DNA of 9,255 bases, from the NCBI GenBank assembly GCA_964611385.1, contig CAZSXS010000109.1, positions 1-9,255 on the forward strand, in the 5' to 3' direction. The notes under the pieces were generated by a model that made no database searches, was not told the DNA's origin, and saw nothing but the letters and a program-made list of their open reading frames with translations. Source of the DNA: CAZSXS01 sp964611385. GTDB taxonomy: Bacteria; Bacillota; Clostridia; Lachnospirales; CAYPQA01. The translations under genes were made by a program, and so were the position numbers. How positions within the stretch are numbered: the stretch's first letter is position 1; the number at the start of each line of letters is the position of its first letter. This document shows positions 1-6,412 of this stretch, in pieces.

Positions 1-103
1 GTCCCATAAAGCTTAAAGTAAAGACATACAGCATGGGGCAGCCCACAAAAAGCAACATCCATGCGGTAAGCGGAACAACAGAAAAAGGAAATTTCTTTTT
101 CAC
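1..103 (-). CDS. potB: Spermidine/putrescine-type ABC transporter permease, N-terminal fragment (PotB-like)
   Basis: This is a partial gene cut by the left window edge; 34 codons are visible. It starts at GTG (101-103), preceded by an AAAGGAGG ribosome binding site (109-116) at good spacing. The peptide begins with a short lysine-rich stretch (KKK) and then a hydrophobic first membrane span containing AWMLLFVGCPMLYVF and SF. This is the usual N-terminus of PotB/binding-protein-dependent permeases: a Trp-rich span with a Pro near its outer end. PotB would form half of the membrane channel that imports polyamines, powered by PotA. Assignment rests on this short N-terminus and on a potA gene upstream on the same strand. 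It could instead be a permease for another substrate of the same ABC subfamily, such as iron or thiamine. Confidence 0.72.
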   Translation of the reverse strand, partial: MKKKFPFSVVPLTAWMLLFVGCPMLYVFTLSFMG

Positions 104-170
104 GCAAGCCTCCTTTGAGATAGTTAAGACCTTGGGGGAAGGCGGGGAACAAAGCAATACATTATGAGCG

Positions 171-479
171 TTAGTCAATAAGCCCTTCTTTACGCATATT
201 CGACAGGGACAAGTCGATCCGCTCCCCCAATTCATTTTCTAGATTATAGTAAATTGCAATTTGTGCTAACGCAACCATTGCCTGTCTTATTTCATTTGCC
301 AAGTTTTCTTTTTTGGGTTCTCCCCGCTTTTTCCTCTTTATGCCTGAATCTTCCCACAAGTTGATTTCGCTTGCTATTTCACCACACTCTTCCAATAAGC
401 GAGTTGCCATTTGAAAGGGTTCATTCCCTTTGGGAAATCGTTTATTTGCTCCCTGAGCCATCAAGAATAATTTTTCCAT
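171..479 (-). CDS. Small MazG-like nucleotide pyrophosphohydrolase family protein
   Basis: The protein is 102 aa and predicted all-alpha. ATG at 477-479 is preferred over an in-frame GTG at 489-491, because the AAGGAG site (491-496) lies 11 bases before the ATG and overlaps the GTG. The first helix pair carries the EExxE metal-binding motif (LLEECGEIASEI). The second helix (NEIRQAMVALAQIAIYY) sits where family members have ExxD, but here it reads E-I-R-Q. The C-terminus (ERIDLSLSNMRKEG) fits the usual end of small MazG-like proteins. Active relatives hydrolyse (d)NTPs to NMP and pyrophosphate with Mg2+; the missing Asp makes activity here uncertain. The gene follows the GNAT gene by 37 bases and precedes potB by 67 bases. 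Confidence 0.75.
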   Translation of the reverse strand: MEKLFLMAQGANKRFPKGNEPFQMATRLLEECGEIASEINLWEDSGIKRKKRGEPKKENLANEIRQAMVALAQIAIYYNLENELGERIDLSLSNMRKEGLID

Positions 480-516
480 GGTCAAACCCACTCCTTTTGC
501 GAAGCCAATATTTAAT

Positions 517-975
517 TCACCTATGCCCTTCCCGCCTTGCTTTCAAAAAACCATTGTATACAAGCGTTTCACTTACAGCAGAATTGGGCATTTCAAACCC
601 TAGATGTTTATAAAAATCATAATTTTCAGGATCTGTTTGCGCAAACCATCCGCCATGTGGCAATTTATGTAAACACAGTTCAACCAACTTTCGGCCAATC
701 CCTTTTTTTCTATGGGCTTCGAGTACCATTAAGTCTTGTATTGATGCAAACATAACCTTATCAGAAATAACCCTTACCAAACCGATCAGTTCATCCTTAT
801 ACCAAACTGTGAAAGCCCAAGCTGAATTCTGTAATGCAATTTCATATTTTTCATTTTGCCACAAAGGCATATCTTTGCTGATCCATCCAATCGCTTCATA
901 TAAGGAACGAAGTTTTTCTCCAGATATCCCCTCATTCCCTTCTCTAATTATATACCCATTATAGTATTCGTACAT
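517..975 (-). CDS. GNAT family N-acetyltransferase
   Basis: The protein is 152 aa, a typical single-domain GNAT length. The acetyl-CoA pyrophosphate-binding loop is clear at residues 89-97 (RKKGIGRKL, the R/QxxGxG/A motif). It is preceded by the beta-4 strand (IQDLMVLEAH) and followed by the helix and the FYKHLGFEM segment (121-129) that closes the fold. The WQNEKYEIAL stretch and the short-chain layout resemble small-molecule amine acetyltransferases. The substrate cannot be told from sequence; a polyamine substrate is tempting given potA and potB on either side, but that is only inference. ATG at 973-975 has an AGGGGG-type ribosome binding site just upstream. Base composition is AT-richer than potA. 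Confidence 0.9.
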   Translation of the reverse strand: MYEYYNGYIIREGNEGISGEKLRSLYEAIGWISKDMPLWQNEKYEIALQNSAWAFTVWYKDELIGLVRVISDKVMFASIQDLMVLEAHRKKGIGRKLVELCLHKLPHGGWFAQTDPENYDFYKHLGFEMPNSAVSETLVYNGFLKARREGHR

Positions 976-1077
976 ATGCGGCCCCCTGACATTTCACACT
1001 TTCCTCACCATTGAAAGTAGTAAAAGGAACTTAATTACTATGACTGTCGAATTTTAGGTTATGCTTATTTTACGAGC

Positions 1078-1482
1078 TTAGTCACTAAGTCTTTGCAATA
1101 AACCATCAAATTTCTCACGCCATTCTTTATGCGTTTTCCAGATTATATTTTGACCGTCCCCATTCGATCTGGGAACGATATGGAAATGCAAATGGAAAAC
1201 ATCCTGTTGTGCTTCTGCGCCCGAGCTATTTATGACTTGCACATTGTTAATACCAAGCTTTTCATGGTATAAGTCAACAATTCTTTTAATTGTGTGCATG
1301 ATGTGTGTCAGTTCATCATTTGTTATGTCAAAGATATTTTCATAGTGGTTCTTTGGAATAACGAGCGTATGATATTCATTTACTGGATTAATATCCAAAA
1401 AAGCATAAGTGAATTGATCTTCATACACCTTCCAAGAATGAGCCAAACCCTGTGCTACCTTACAAAATATACAATGATCCAT
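1078..1482 (-). CDS. HIT family (Hint-like) nucleotide-binding hydrolase
   Basis: The protein is 134 aa, the normal size of a bacterial HIT/Hint protein. The signature His triad HLHFH lies at residues 97-101. The N-terminus has the CIFCK pair (Cys4, Cys7), which with His46 (KNH) and a triad-region His commonly forms a structural zinc site. The central LDINPVNEYHTLVIPKNH segment is typical of the family. Such proteins hydrolyse nucleoside phosphoramidates or other nucleotide conjugates such as AMP-linked adducts. The physiological substrate in Firmicutes is not settled. ATG at 1480-1482 is preceded by a near-perfect AAGGAGG (1492-1498) with a 9-base spacer. The gene starts 90 bases after the potA stop on the same strand. 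Confidence 0.92.
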   Translation of the reverse strand: MDHCIFCKVAQGLAHSWKVYEDQFTYAFLDINPVNEYHTLVIPKNHYENIFDITNDELTHIMHTIKRIVDLYHEKLGINNVQVINSSGAEAQQDVFHLHFHIVPRSNGDGQNIIWKTHKEWREKFDGLLQRLSD

Positions 1483-1572
1483 ACTGTGTCGCCTCCTTAA
1501 AAAATAGTGCCTTTTTAACTTAACATGAGAAAATATCTAACGCCACGACTGGCTTTCTTACTACACAACAAT

Positions 1573-2676
1573 TCACTCTTTAATTACAAACCCGTCCTCA
1601 TCCCTCCAAGAAAAATAAACCTCGGCTCCCGTATCGAATACAGAACGCTTACCGTATTCTGTCACTTTGATCAGCTTGCCTTCTTTATCGCCAGATACCT
1701 GTAGATTGGTCTTGGTCTTGGAGCCGGTATAAAATTGCCCCAGTACCTTTGCCTTCCAGGTCTGGGGGCTTGGTTCCTTAGATAAAAGAATGTTATCGGC
1801 GTGAACGGCAATCAATACTTGCTTGCCAGAAGTGATTTCGCCGGGAGAAATCAGCTCATCTTGCTTGATTGTATGCCGGATCTCACGGCCCAGTACCTCC
1901 AGTGTGGCGACGCTTTCTCCTTCGACTTGAGTCACGGCCTTTACCTGGGCGGGAAAGAGATTCCGCTCGCCTACAAATTCTGCAACAAAGCGAGTTCTTG
2001 GCCTCTGGTAGATGGCTTCTGGGCTGCCGATTTGCTCTACTTCGCCCTTGTTCATGACAATGATACGGTCGGAGAGGTTCAAGGCTTCTTCCTGATCGTG
2101 GGTGACATAGATAAAGGTCGTCTTGGTTGTAAGCTGTATGCTCTTTAACTCCTGCTGCATGTGCAGACGAAGGTTGTGATCCAGTGCGCCCAAGGGTTCA
2201 TCCAACAAAAGAATCTCCGGATGGTTGATAAGTGCCCGAGCGATCGCAACCCGTTGCCGCATTCCGCCGGATAACTTCTGAGGCGGATATTTTTCATAGC
2301 CCTCTAACTTGACTAAGGCCAGCATCTCCGAGACCTTTTTTTTGATTTCGGACTTATCCATTTTTTTGAGCCGGGGGCCATAGCTGATGTTTTCATATAC
2401 GTTCATGTGCGGGAATAGCGCATAGCTTTGAAAGATGGTGTTGATGTTCCTCTTGTTGGGCTCCAGATTGGTAATATCTTCCTGGTTCAAAAATATTTTC
2501 CCCGCGTCTGCCGTTTCCAGTCCGGCGATGAGCCGCAGCGTGGTAGTTTTACCGCAACCGCTGGGCCCCAAGATGGTGATAAATTCGCCCTTCTCAATCT
2601 CAAGGGACAATTGCTTGATGATGGTTTTGCCGCCGAAGCTCTTGTTGATGTCGGTCAGCCTTAGTACAGAGTTCAT
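1573..2676 (-). CDS. potA: Spermidine/putrescine ABC transporter ATP-binding protein PotA
   Basis: The protein is 367 aa, full length for PotA/CysA-type importer ATPases. The nucleotide-binding domain has Walker A GPSGCGKT (37-44), Q-loop Gln83 in IFQSYALFPHM, ABC signature LSGGM (135-139), Walker B ILLLDE (155-160), the D-loop after it, and switch His193 in VTHDQEEAL. After about residue 235 comes a TOBE-type beta-rich C-terminal domain (AEFVGERNLF, then VLIAVHADNILL). It would hydrolyse ATP in the cytoplasm to drive polyamine import through PotB/PotC with a PotD binding protein. The family shares folds with iron, sulfate and sugar importer ATPases, so the substrate is inferred from overall sequence character and the nearby permease start. 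ATG at 2674-2676 follows GGGAG (2684-2688) by 7 bases. The signature ends in Met instead of the usual Gln, a tolerated variant. Confidence 0.88.
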   Translation of the reverse strand: MNSVLRLTDINKSFGGKTIIKQLSLEIEKGEFITILGPSGCGKTTTLRLIAGLETADAGKIFLNQEDITNLEPNKRNINTIFQSYALFPHMNVYENISYGPRLKKMDKSEIKKKVSEMLALVKLEGYEKYPPQKLSGGMRQRVAIARALINHPEILLLDEPLGALDHNLRLHMQQELKSIQLTTKTTFIYVTHDQEEALNLSDRIIVMNKGEVEQIGSPEAIYQRPRTRFVAEFVGERNLFPAQVKAVTQVEGESVATLEVLGREIRHTIKQDELISPGEITSGKQVLIAVHADNILLSKEPSPQTWKAKVLGQFYTGSKTKTNLQVSGDKEGKLIKVTEYGKRSVFDTGAEVYFSWRDEDGFVIKE

Positions 2677-2696
2677 CGGTTCGCTCCCATAGAAAT

Positions 2697-2724
2697 AGTT
2701 TACAAAGAATGATTCATGTGTTAA
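2697..2724 (-). promoter_or_regulatory. Candidate sigma-A promoter for potA
   Basis: Reading the minus strand, TTAACA (2719-2724) is a 5/6 match to the -35 consensus. After a 16-base spacer comes TAAACT (2697-2702), a 4/6 match to the -10. Transcription would begin about 14 bases before the potA start codon, which is short but leaves room for the ribosome binding site. The match is modest and no better candidate was found nearby. Confidence 0.35.
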
Positions 2725-2763
2725 AATAAAAATGAAAAATGCTAGTGCGTTTTTCGGTAAAAA

Positions 2764-2777
2764 GTTAAAAATTTAAC
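2764..2777. promoter_or_regulatory. Perfect dyad GTTAAA-AA-TTTAAC, possible operator
   Basis: A perfect 6-base inverted repeat with a 2-base centre lies in the divergent intergenic region, about 90 bases upstream of the potA start. It has the size and symmetry of an operator half-site pair. AT-rich dyads can also arise by chance, and no bound regulator is identified. Confidence 0.3.
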
Positions 2778-2817
2778 CGCCTATCCACCCGTCTTGGTTT
2801 AAAAGGGTTTAGGGGCG

Positions 2818-2835
2818 CTGTTTTACTAAAAACAG
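2818..2835. promoter_or_regulatory. Perfect dyad CTGTTTT-ACTA-AAAACAG, possible operator or hairpin
   Basis: A perfect 7-base inverted repeat around a 4-base centre lies in the middle of the divergent intergenic region. No T-run follows it that would make it a convincing terminator on either strand, so an operator is the more likely reading. It sits just upstream of the candidate plus-strand promoter of the small membrane protein gene and could serve either divergent gene. Confidence 0.35.
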
Positions 2836-2840
2836 GAACC

Positions 2841-2870
2841 TTGGTTGGCGGCATTTTTATAGGATTATAT
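2841..2870 (+). promoter_or_regulatory. Weak candidate promoter for the small plus-strand gene
   Basis: TTGGTT (2841-2846) and TTATAT (2865-2870) are separated by 18 bases. Transcription would begin near 2877, giving a leader of about 30 bases before the ATG at 2909. Both hexamers are imperfect, so this is only a tentative call. Confidence 0.22.
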
Positions 2871-2908
2871 GGATTGGAGTGCGGATTCGCCCGCAGATTG
2901 TGGTTGAT

Positions 2909-3226
2909 ATGAAAAAAGCAAGCGAACAAGAGGCTCTGATTACACAAACAGATTCTAATACGAAGGACAGCCTCCTAAAGGAATTCTCAAATGAAGATCC
3001 GCTTGTCGGCAACATGTTGTATCAGAATGTATCAAATGAAAACTCTTATATTGAGGATACAGTCGATTTAGAAGCCTTGAAAGGTTTTATTCACCAAAAA
3101 CGCAAAGGAGAACTCAGCTTTAGAAAAAGAAGAAACTTCTATTCATCTTTGATTTCTGTGTTGGCTGTCTTTACTGCGTTTCTTCTTTATTATGTGTTGG
3201 ATAAGGTGTTGAATTATTTTTTATAA
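2909..3226 (+). CDS. Hypothetical protein with one C-terminal membrane span
   Basis: The protein is 105 aa if started at ATG 2909. The frame is also open back to a GTG at 2879, giving 115 aa. Neither start has a good ribosome binding site: GGAG abuts the GTG and nothing precedes the ATG, so the N-terminus is uncertain. The first 70 residues are polar and acidic (for example SNEDPLVGN and IEDTVDLEAL). A basic patch follows (KRKGELSFRKRRNF), then a single hydrophobic span (SLISVLAVFTAFLLYYVL) and a short tail. The basic patch before the span predicts the polar domain in the cytoplasm. I do not recognise the family. It is divergent from potA; no plus-strand terminator follows it. Confidence 0.6.
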   Translation: MKKASEQEALITQTDSNTKDSLLKEFSNEDPLVGNMLYQNVSNENSYIEDTVDLEALKGFIHQKRKGELSFRKRRNFYSSLISVLAVFTAFLLYYVLDKVLNYFL

Positions 3227-3240
3227 AAATCTTTTGCATA

Positions 3241-3277
3241 CTAAAACTGCCGTATATTCCTAAGAGTATACGACAGT
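3241..3277 (-). terminator. Rho-independent terminator of the tRNA-Leu transcript
   Basis: Arms at 3246-3256 and 3267-3277 form an 11-base-pair stem with a 10-base loop. Read on the minus strand, the single imperfect position is a tolerated G-T wobble, and the stem is followed by TTTTAG (U4). On the plus strand the same position is a C-A mismatch and no T-run follows. It therefore serves the minus-strand tRNA, whose 3' end is only six bases away. The U-run is short. Confidence 0.6.
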
Positions 3278-3282
3278 AAGAA

Positions 3283-3362
<80 letters not shown>

Positions 3363-3382
3363 TAATTGTTTTTGCATAAAGG

Positions 3383-3411
3383 AGTATAACATGGGCAGTA
3401 CCTAGTGTCAA
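3383..3411 (-). promoter_or_regulatory. Strong sigma-A promoter of tRNA-Leu
   Basis: On the minus strand a perfect TTGACA (3406-3411) is followed by a 17-base spacer and TATACT (3383-3388), a 5/6 match to the -10. Transcription would start around 3376, about 14 bases before the tRNA 5' end, as expected for a stable-RNA gene. The -35 box lies only 27 bases from the start codon of the oppositely oriented zinc-ribbon gene. Confidence 0.85.
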
Positions 3412-3437
3412 GAAAAAATTACGAAGGAGATGAACCG

Positions 3438-4706
3438 ATGCTCTGTTCAAAATGTAAAACCGCCATGTCCGAAAATGATTATGCTTGTGTTTACTGTGGA
3501 ACAAAAAATAATAACCTTGCTTATAAAAATTTACTATTTTTTATTATTGTCGTCTTGGTTCTTGTTTTCGGGCTCTTGCTGTTTTTTTTAAAGGAGCCGG
3601 TTGCGGAAACGGCTGATGCCTTAGCGCCTCCCGTACCCACTTTGCTTCCAGCTGCCGACCAGAATGCAGTAAAGGACGAATTTCATGAAGCTGTAGTCAC
3701 CTGGCAACCTCATGAATACAACAGTTACTCCAACATCGAAGACATAACAGAAATGATTACAAACATTGCAAGAGCATCAGAAATCTACAACTCCCTTAAT
3801 GCAAAAACCAGGGAGTTTATTTCAAAGAATGGTTATCTTTTTGACTATACGGAGAAGTCTTATATTAGCGTGGCAGATTATTTTAGTATTAATGAAGCAG
3901 GCATCAAGCCACTGCTTAAGCCGGAATATACAGACTTTAAGGTTCTTCTGCTTTATTTAAATCTATCCCACCTGAAAGTCTTTCCTCAGCTTAAAATCAT
4001 TCAGACCGAAGAAACGGAAGATGAACTGCAAATTTTTGCTGCCTGCGAAACCAAGGAGGGCTTTGTCATTTCCTCCGCCCAAAGCCCAGGTGGGATTATT
4101 ACCCGTGAAGATTTAAAAGGGGTGCTGGATAAATACAAGACCGACAACGGAAAAACAATCCGGTATTTGAGCAATAGTCCGGAGTACATATCTATATTGA
4201 ACGCCATCAAGAGCTTTGCCAAGACCGATACCGAGTACGATGTGCGCTACCTGTCTGCTGATAATAAGTATGCCGTGGTGGTGGTTTCGCCCAAGGGGAA
4301 GGCGGCTCAGTTGAACGGCTATGTCTTGGTTAAAAACAACTCCTCCTGGTCGGTAAATGTTAGTAATTTTGAAACTATGGGGCATTATGTCGTCCGGATC
4401 AATGAGCATTTGCCAGCCTTGAATACAGATCTGGCTCCAAAGTATGATCTGTATATGGAGTTAAAATACATCAAGACGGATTTGGACCCTAAAAGCATCC
4501 TGAAAGAGGATTATGGGGAACTGACTTTTTCCTGTGGAAGCCGAAATTTTGTGAATCTGGAATTCAAGGATGGAAAGAGCCTTGTAGGCTGCTTTACGGG
4601 CAACACTTGGAAGTTTTATTCCTATAACGGCTATGCCGAGGGGGAAGCGATCATGAACAGTTTTACCGGGGTCTATCATCCTTATTACATCTTTAAACAA
4701 AATTAA
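3438..4706 (+). CDS. Zinc-ribbon, single-span membrane protein with large extracytoplasmic domain
   Basis: The protein is 422 aa from ATG 3438, which has AAGGAG (3424-3429) 8 bases upstream. The frame is open further upstream without a better start. The N-terminus is a zinc ribbon with CxxC pairs Cys3/Cys6 and Cys17/Cys20 (CSKC, CVYCG). One membrane span follows at about 31-52, then a Pro/Ala-rich linker (ALAPPVPTLLP), then about 350 residues outside the membrane with alternating helices and beta strands. The external part carries two late cysteines (SCGS, VGCF) that might pair. The layout is shared by many Firmicute zinc-ribbon membrane proteins such as TcaA-like ones; I do not recognise the external domain. 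The next gene starts 26 bases later, so the two are probably co-transcribed. No clear own promoter was found upstream. Confidence 0.85.
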   Translation: MLCSKCKTAMSENDYACVYCGTKNNNLAYKNLLFFIIVVLVLVFGLLLFFLKEPVAETADALAPPVPTLLPAADQNAVKDEFHEAVVTWQPHEYNSYSNIEDITEMITNIARASEIYNSLNAKTREFISKNGYLFDYTEKSYISVADYFSINEAGIKPLLKPEYTDFKVLLLYLNLSHLKVFPQLKIIQTEETEDELQIFAACETKEGFVISSAQSPGGIITREDLKGVLDKYKTDNGKTIRYLSNSPEYISILNAIKSFAKTDTEYDVRYLSADNKYAVVVVSPKGKAAQLNGYVLVKNNSSWSVNVSNFETMGHYVVRINEHLPALNTDLAPKYDLYMELKYIKTDLDPKSILKEDYGELTFSCGSRNFVNLEFKDGKSLVGCFTGNTWKFYSYNGYAEGEAIMNSFTGVYHPYYIFKQN

Positions 4707-4732
4707 GCCTGTGGCTATAAACGGAGGAACCT

Positions 4733-5191
4733 ATGGATATTATTTTTCTATTGATCTTTTTAGGCATATCTGTCAGAGAGTTTCTTTCTCTACGCACAAA
4801 AAAAAGCTTAGCCCCTTTGATTCGGGCTCAGCTTTCTATGAGTAGAAATTTATCGGTTATGATTATGCTGATTGTTTCTTTTATACTATTAAGAACGGAA
4901 GCTGTCTCTGTGATTTTGATCCTAAAGATCTTGTCTGTCGTCTTGGCGATTGCATTAACCTACTTTAATTATGACGGCATTAGCACTGACGGCATCTTTT
5001 TTGTGGGCAGCTTATGCACCTGGGATACAATTACCTTCTGTCAGGCCTTAGATCTCGGCAACCGCATCAAACTTGTTTTCAAGACAAAAATTCAGCTTTC
5101 AGATATTTATTTTGATAAGAAAAACCTTCGGGAAATCGAAAAGATCATCAAGGAACATGTCGTGAATACGGAAGAGATTAATGTGCACTAA
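4733..5191 (+). CDS. Small membrane protein, DUF5673/YcxB-like layout
   Basis: The protein is 152 aa. ATG 4733 is preceded by GGAGG (4723-4727) with a 5-base spacer. Residues 1-16 and about 42-78 are hydrophobic, giving two or three membrane spans. A soluble C-terminal half follows, starting with YFNYDGISTDGIFFVGSL and a W-D-x-I segment, then a charged helix (LREIEKIIKEHV). A span pair followed by a GI..DGI....W..I beta motif resembles DUF5673/YcxB-type PH-like membrane proteins. That placement is by pattern only and is tentative. It lies 26 bases after the zinc-ribbon gene. Its stop codon overlaps that of the convergent DUF3999-like gene, leaving no space for a terminator. Confidence 0.8.
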   Translation: MDIIFLLIFLGISVREFLSLRTKKSLAPLIRAQLSMSRNLSVMIMLIVSFILLRTEAVSVILILKILSVVLAIALTYFNYDGISTDGIFFVGSLCTWDTITFCQALDLGNRIKLVFKTKIQLSDIYFDKKNLREIEKIIKEHVVNTEEINVH

Positions 5192-6402
5192 CGCATCTTC
5201 CTTATCAGTATGAAGGCTAGGATCACGGACACCATAATCAGGGTAAGATTAAAAGGCAGTTTGTAGTCAAAAGTCTTCTTGGGCTGAGGGGCCTGCCCAT
5301 AGTGGATGTCCCCGATTTCTAACCGATCAATGGCCTCCTTTAGCACTTCCTCCTTATAGGACGCAATGTCATATAAGGGGGCTTTTTTATTTTCGTCTTC
5401 TCCGAATTCCAAAACGACTTGATCGTCATCACTTTGAAAGACCAACTCATCCGCAAAGTAAGAGACCTGAATGCCCTTAATTTCAATGGGCTTGTCGTCA
5501 TTGTCAATAATGCTCAGCACAAAGTATTCTTCCTTGGGCTGGCTATGCTTGAAGGGAAGAACAGTATCCGTATAAACGCTGTCTCCAAAGGGAAGATTGT
5601 AAAGCTCCTTACTGCCAAAGTCACTTTGTACCCTACGCTGAAAGATGCTGTCCGTTTCGATTTCAATGCTATTCAGCTTTAGGTTTTTGAGACCGGCAAT
5701 CTTGATTTCCGTCGTGCCGTCCTTATGGCTGAGCTCGTAGGGCGGGGAGAAGCTTTCCAGAAAGTAGCTTTCTTCCCGAACAGACACATTCAGCCGCAAT
5801 ACTGCCTCCAGTCGTATTCGTTCTGCGGCGAGAGAAAGAGGGAGTTTTAGACGCATGTGGGTATATTTAAGCAGAGAGGGGAAGCGGATTTCAAGCTTCT
5901 CCTTCCCCTCTACATGGTATAGGTTGTCCCTGCATATCCACTCCCAGTTGATCCCGTCATAACTTCCGTACAGATCCACTGCCTTAGCAAAGGCTTTGTC
6001 GTCAGTGACAAAAGAAATGGAGCTTGCTATAGAATCCCGGTTTTCAATGCTTTCGATGCGGAAATCATAGTAAAGGGATTCGTCCTTGATAAACGCCTCC
6101 GCTGCTTGCATGGGGTAGGAAGCCTCCTGATTTTTTTCTACAGGAAGGCTGGAATGAATGAAAAAGGGGATATTCTCCTTTCCCTTGATTCGTAGGTCGG
6201 ATAAGTCGCTGTTGGCCTGATTATAAACCTCCGGTGTCAGTCGGAAGGTCTTATAGCGGTTGCTGCCGTTGATCTTAATTTCAGCAGTGTTGGTCCTTGT
6301 TGTGTTCACAGTAGAATTTGTGCCTGCGTGGATAGACTTAGTGGGCAAGCATAAAAGGAAAAGGAACAGAACAAGGAGGAACCCGTAACTTTTTTTATGC
6401 AT
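5188..6402 (-). CDS. DUF3999-like exported protein with C-terminal membrane anchor
   Basis: The protein is 404 aa from ATG at 6400-6402, chosen because AGGAGG (6409-6414) sits 6 bases upstream and the peptide then opens with a proper signal sequence: MHKKS, a Leu/Phe-rich core, and cleavage probably near SIHA. A longer in-frame start would bury this signal. The mature N-terminus (RYKTFRLTPEVYNQANSDLSDLRI...NIPFFI) matches the DUF3999 opening, where a pronounced L-x-DLR and a 'vPf' segment recur. The middle is beta-rich with a YGSYDGINWEWICRD stretch like a carbohydrate-binding/discoidin-type fold. The C-terminus is a single span (LPFNLTLIMVSVILAFILI) ending RKMR, so most of the protein faces outward. 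DUF3999 proteins are known partners of DUF2339 genes, exactly as here. The biochemical role is unknown. Confidence 0.82.
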   Translation of the reverse strand: MHKKSYGFLLVLFLFLLCLPTKSIHAGTNSTVNTTRTNTAEIKINGSNRYKTFRLTPEVYNQANSDLSDLRIKGKENIPFFIHSSLPVEKNQEASYPMQAAEAFIKDESLYYDFRIESIENRDSIASSISFVTDDKAFAKAVDLYGSYDGINWEWICRDNLYHVEGKEKLEIRFPSLLKYTHMRLKLPLSLAAERIRLEAVLRLNVSVREESYFLESFSPPYELSHKDGTTEIKIAGLKNLKLNSIEIETDSIFQRRVQSDFGSKELYNLPFGDSVYTDTVLPFKHSQPKEEYFVLSIIDNDDKPIEIKGIQVSYFADELVFQSDDDQVVLEFGEDENKKAPLYDIASYKEEVLKEAIDRLEIGDIHYGQAPQPKKTFDYKLPFNLTLIMVSVILAFILIRKMR

Positions 6403-6412
6403 TTCAGCCCTC

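Noticed and set aside
1531..1560. Short GCCA/TGGC inverted repeat between potA and the HIT gene as a potA terminator
   Set aside because: The stem is only four base pairs and no proper T-run follows on the minus strand, so termination is not supported.
1801..2148. Plus-strand open frame of 115 codons within potA
   Set aside because: It is antisense to the conserved ATPase and has no recognisable domain, so it is a shadow frame.
2674..2676. PotA signature motif ending LSGGM as a sign of a defective ATPase
   Set aside because: Met at this position occurs in functional ABC importer ATPases and all other motifs are intact.
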